From positions 1 to 23,069 of the forward strand of contig CAYONP010000089.1 of NCBI GenBank assembly GCA_964405335.1: 23,069 nucleotides of DNA, written 5' to 3'. The translations under genes were made by a program, and so were the position numbers. The DNA comes from CAYONP01 sp964405335 (GTDB lineage: Bacteria; Armatimonadota; UBA10988). Under the pieces are notes generated by a model, which was given only the letters and a program-made list of their open reading frames with translations, did no database searches and was not told where the DNA came from. Of the stretch, positions 21,942 through 23,069 are shown piece by piece; position 1 is the stretch's first letter; each line of letters starts with the position of its first letter.

Positions 21942-22874
21942 ATGGCTGACCTGGTGCTGGTCACGCGCGGCAGTTTGCTGGCGCGCACACAGAGCGAGCA
22001 GGTCGCCGCCGCGCTGCGGGCGCTGCATCCGGGTCTGTCGGTCGAACCGCGCATCGTCACCACCGCGGGCGATCGCGATGCCACCACGCCGTTGCCGGCG
22101 ATTGGCGGCAAGGGGTTGTTCACCGCCGAGCTCGAGGCGGCGCTGCTTGACGGCACGGCCGACCTGGCGGTGCACAGCCTGAAAGACCTGCCGACCGAGC
22201 AGCCCGCGGGCCTGGCCCTCGGCTGCGTACCGGCGCGTCAGGCCGCCTGGGACGCCCTCTGCCTGCCCGAGCGGGTGATGCTGACCAGCAACCGCGCCGA
22301 CGAGCTGCTCAAACCTGGCATGTGTCTCGGCACGAGCAGCACGCGCCGCGCGGCGATGCTGCGCCAGCGGCGGCCGGATCTGTGCCTCGAACCGCTGCGC
22401 GGCAACCTCGACACCCGTTTCCGCAAGCTCGACGAAGGGCAGTACGACGCGATCCTGCTCGCCGCCGCCGGGCTCTACCGCCTCGGCTGGGAGGCGCGAA
22501 TCGGCGCCGAGATGCCGACCGAGTGGCTGGTGCCGGCGCCCGGCCAGGGGGCCCTCGGCATCCAATGCCGGGCGGACGACCGACGGGTGGCCGACCTGCT
22601 GTCACCGCTCGACGATCCGGCCTCGCGCGCCGCAGTGACCGCCGAGCGCGCCTTCCTGGCCGCCCTCGGTGGCGGCTGTCAGACGCCACTCGGCGCGCAC
22701 GCCGAGCCGGTCGGTGAGGGCCTCCGCCTGCGCGTCGCCGTGCTCAGCGCCGAGGCGACCGAACGGATCGACCGCGAGGCCGTCGGACCGCTTGCGCAGG
22801 CCGAGCGGCTGGGCACCGAGCTGGCCCGAGCGCTGCTCGCCGAGGGCGTCGGCCGGCTGCTGGCGGCGGGTTAA
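21942..22874 (+). CDS. hemC: Porphobilinogen deaminase (hydroxymethylbilane synthase)
   Basis: HemC joins four porphobilinogen molecules into hydroxymethylbilane in cytoplasmic haem and tetrapyrrole synthesis. The 310-residue product has the expected motifs: TRGSLLARTQSEQV at the start, GGKGLFTAELEAALLDG, DLAVHSLKDLPTE, GTSSTRRAAMLRQRRPDL, LRGNLDTRFRKLDEGQYDAILLAAAGL and PAPGQGALGIQCR. Cys246 in GGGCQTPLGAHA should hold the dipyrromethane cofactor. The Asp normally found in HSLKDLP is present. GGTGGAG precedes the ATG. It is divergent from ileS, and no other haem gene is in the window. A GTAGGGGC element begins right after its stop. Confidence 0.97.
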   Translation: MADLVLVTRGSLLARTQSEQVAAALRALHPGLSVEPRIVTTAGDRDATTPLPAIGGKGLFTAELEAALLDGTADLAVHSLKDLPTEQPAGLALGCVPARQAAWDALCLPERVMLTSNRADELLKPGMCLGTSSTRRAAMLRQRRPDLCLEPLRGNLDTRFRKLDEGQYDAILLAAAGLYRLGWEARIGAEMPTEWLVPAPGQGALGIQCRADDRRVADLLSPLDDPASRAAVTAERAFLAALGGGCQTPLGAHAEPVGEGLRLRVAVLSAEATERIDREAVGPLAQAERLGTELARALLAEGVGRLLAAG

Positions 22875-22985
22875 GGGGTGTTACTCTTCGTGGTAGGGGC
22901 AGGTCTCAGAACTGCCCGCCGGCGAGTCGATCCGCTCTGACAGCGGCCTCGTCGGTGTTTGGGCGGGTCTGAGACGTTCCCCTAC
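22875..22985. repeat. Palindromic GTAGGGGC element, copy C
   Basis: The core (22893-22985, 93 bp) opens GTAGGGGCAGG and closes CCCCTAC, with the same double-hairpin plan as copies A and B. The centre shares GAGTCGA/GAGTCAA and CCGCTCTG with copy B. The left flank from 22875 (GGGGTGTTACTCTTCGTG) matches the left flank of copy B. The right inner hairpin is decayed (GAGACGTTCCC). It begins one base after the hemC stop and may act as a transcription terminator. Confidence 0.85.
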
Positions 22986-23025
22986 ACCCCCATTGGCGTT
23001 CGCTTTGCGCCCCAAGACCGCCTCT

Positions 23026-23055
23026 CGGTGCCACTGGCGGCTTGCCCGCCAGTGC
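23026..23055. repeat. Arm of the palindromic element found in ileS, cut by the window end
   Basis: These 30 bases are identical to the left arm of the element at 19034-19063. The matching right arm would lie beyond the window edge at 23069. Here the copy is intergenic, after hemC, in contrast to the coding copy in ileS. Confidence 0.85.
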
Positions 23056-23069
23056 CGCCGACGAGCTGC

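Noticed and set aside
7593..22985. CRISPR array from repeated palindromes
   Set aside because: The repeats are kilobases apart, not regularly spaced with short spacers, and no cas gene is present.
1..23069. tRNA or rRNA genes
   Set aside because: No cloverleaf with a terminal CCA and T-loop GTTCRA pattern and no rRNA-like conserved stretch was found on reading; the TGGTACCAC sequence near 21515 belongs to the T-box.

Overview
This is a dense, GC-rich (roughly 70% by eye) bacterial chromosome segment with short intergenic gaps and many 4-bp ATGA, GTGA or TTGA gene overlaps. The cell is a diderm: it has an Mla-type lipid transport cluster whose MCE protein appears to end in its own outer-membrane beta-barrel. 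It also has FtsZ, a prepilin-like protein, a PEP-CTERM protein similar to cyanobacterial family members, and an isoleucine T-box. A barrel-tailed MlaD together with a T-box suggests a diderm Terrabacteria lineage (Armatimonadota would fit). Presence of FtsZ argues against most Planctomycetota. No rRNA is present to test this, so the placement is an inference.

Layout. 1-3252: mlaE (left-truncated, with an in-frame TAG), mlaF and a long mlaD. 3244-3911 (minus): a VapBC-type toxin-antitoxin pair. 4012-7490: prepilin-like gene, ftsZ with an unusual N-terminal extension, and serS. 7741-12075: a GH71/GH99-like secreted protein, an Fpg/Nei-fold protein lacking the catalytic proline, a nitrilase-superfamily amidohydrolase and a Gfo/Idh/MocA oxidoreductase. 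12132-12824: a PEP-CTERM protein with internal peptide repeats. 12873-14594: a tight trio of ankyrin protein, stand-alone PolX N-terminal (HhH) domain and ankyrin protein. 14642-15935: an EEP-family nuclease/phosphatase and an unknown partner with more A/T-ending codons. 16051-16998: a GH29-like glycosidase. 17002-21763 (minus): T-box leader, ileS and cimA. 21942-22874: hemC.

The clearest functional unit is the T-box operon. An AUC-specifier leader ends in an intrinsic terminator ahead of ileS, and ileS overlaps cimA (citramalate synthase, the threonine-independent route to isoleucine). Uncharged tRNA-Ile should therefore raise both isoleucine synthesis and isoleucyl-tRNA synthetase.

The second theme is small palindromic repeats. 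There are three copies of a GTAGGGGC-ended double-hairpin element, all just after genes. A GGGGTCAG-ended element sits exactly between the divergent ileS and hemC promoters. A 77-bp perfect-looking palindrome lies in frame inside ileS and adds about 25 residues; an identical arm recurs at the right edge of the window.
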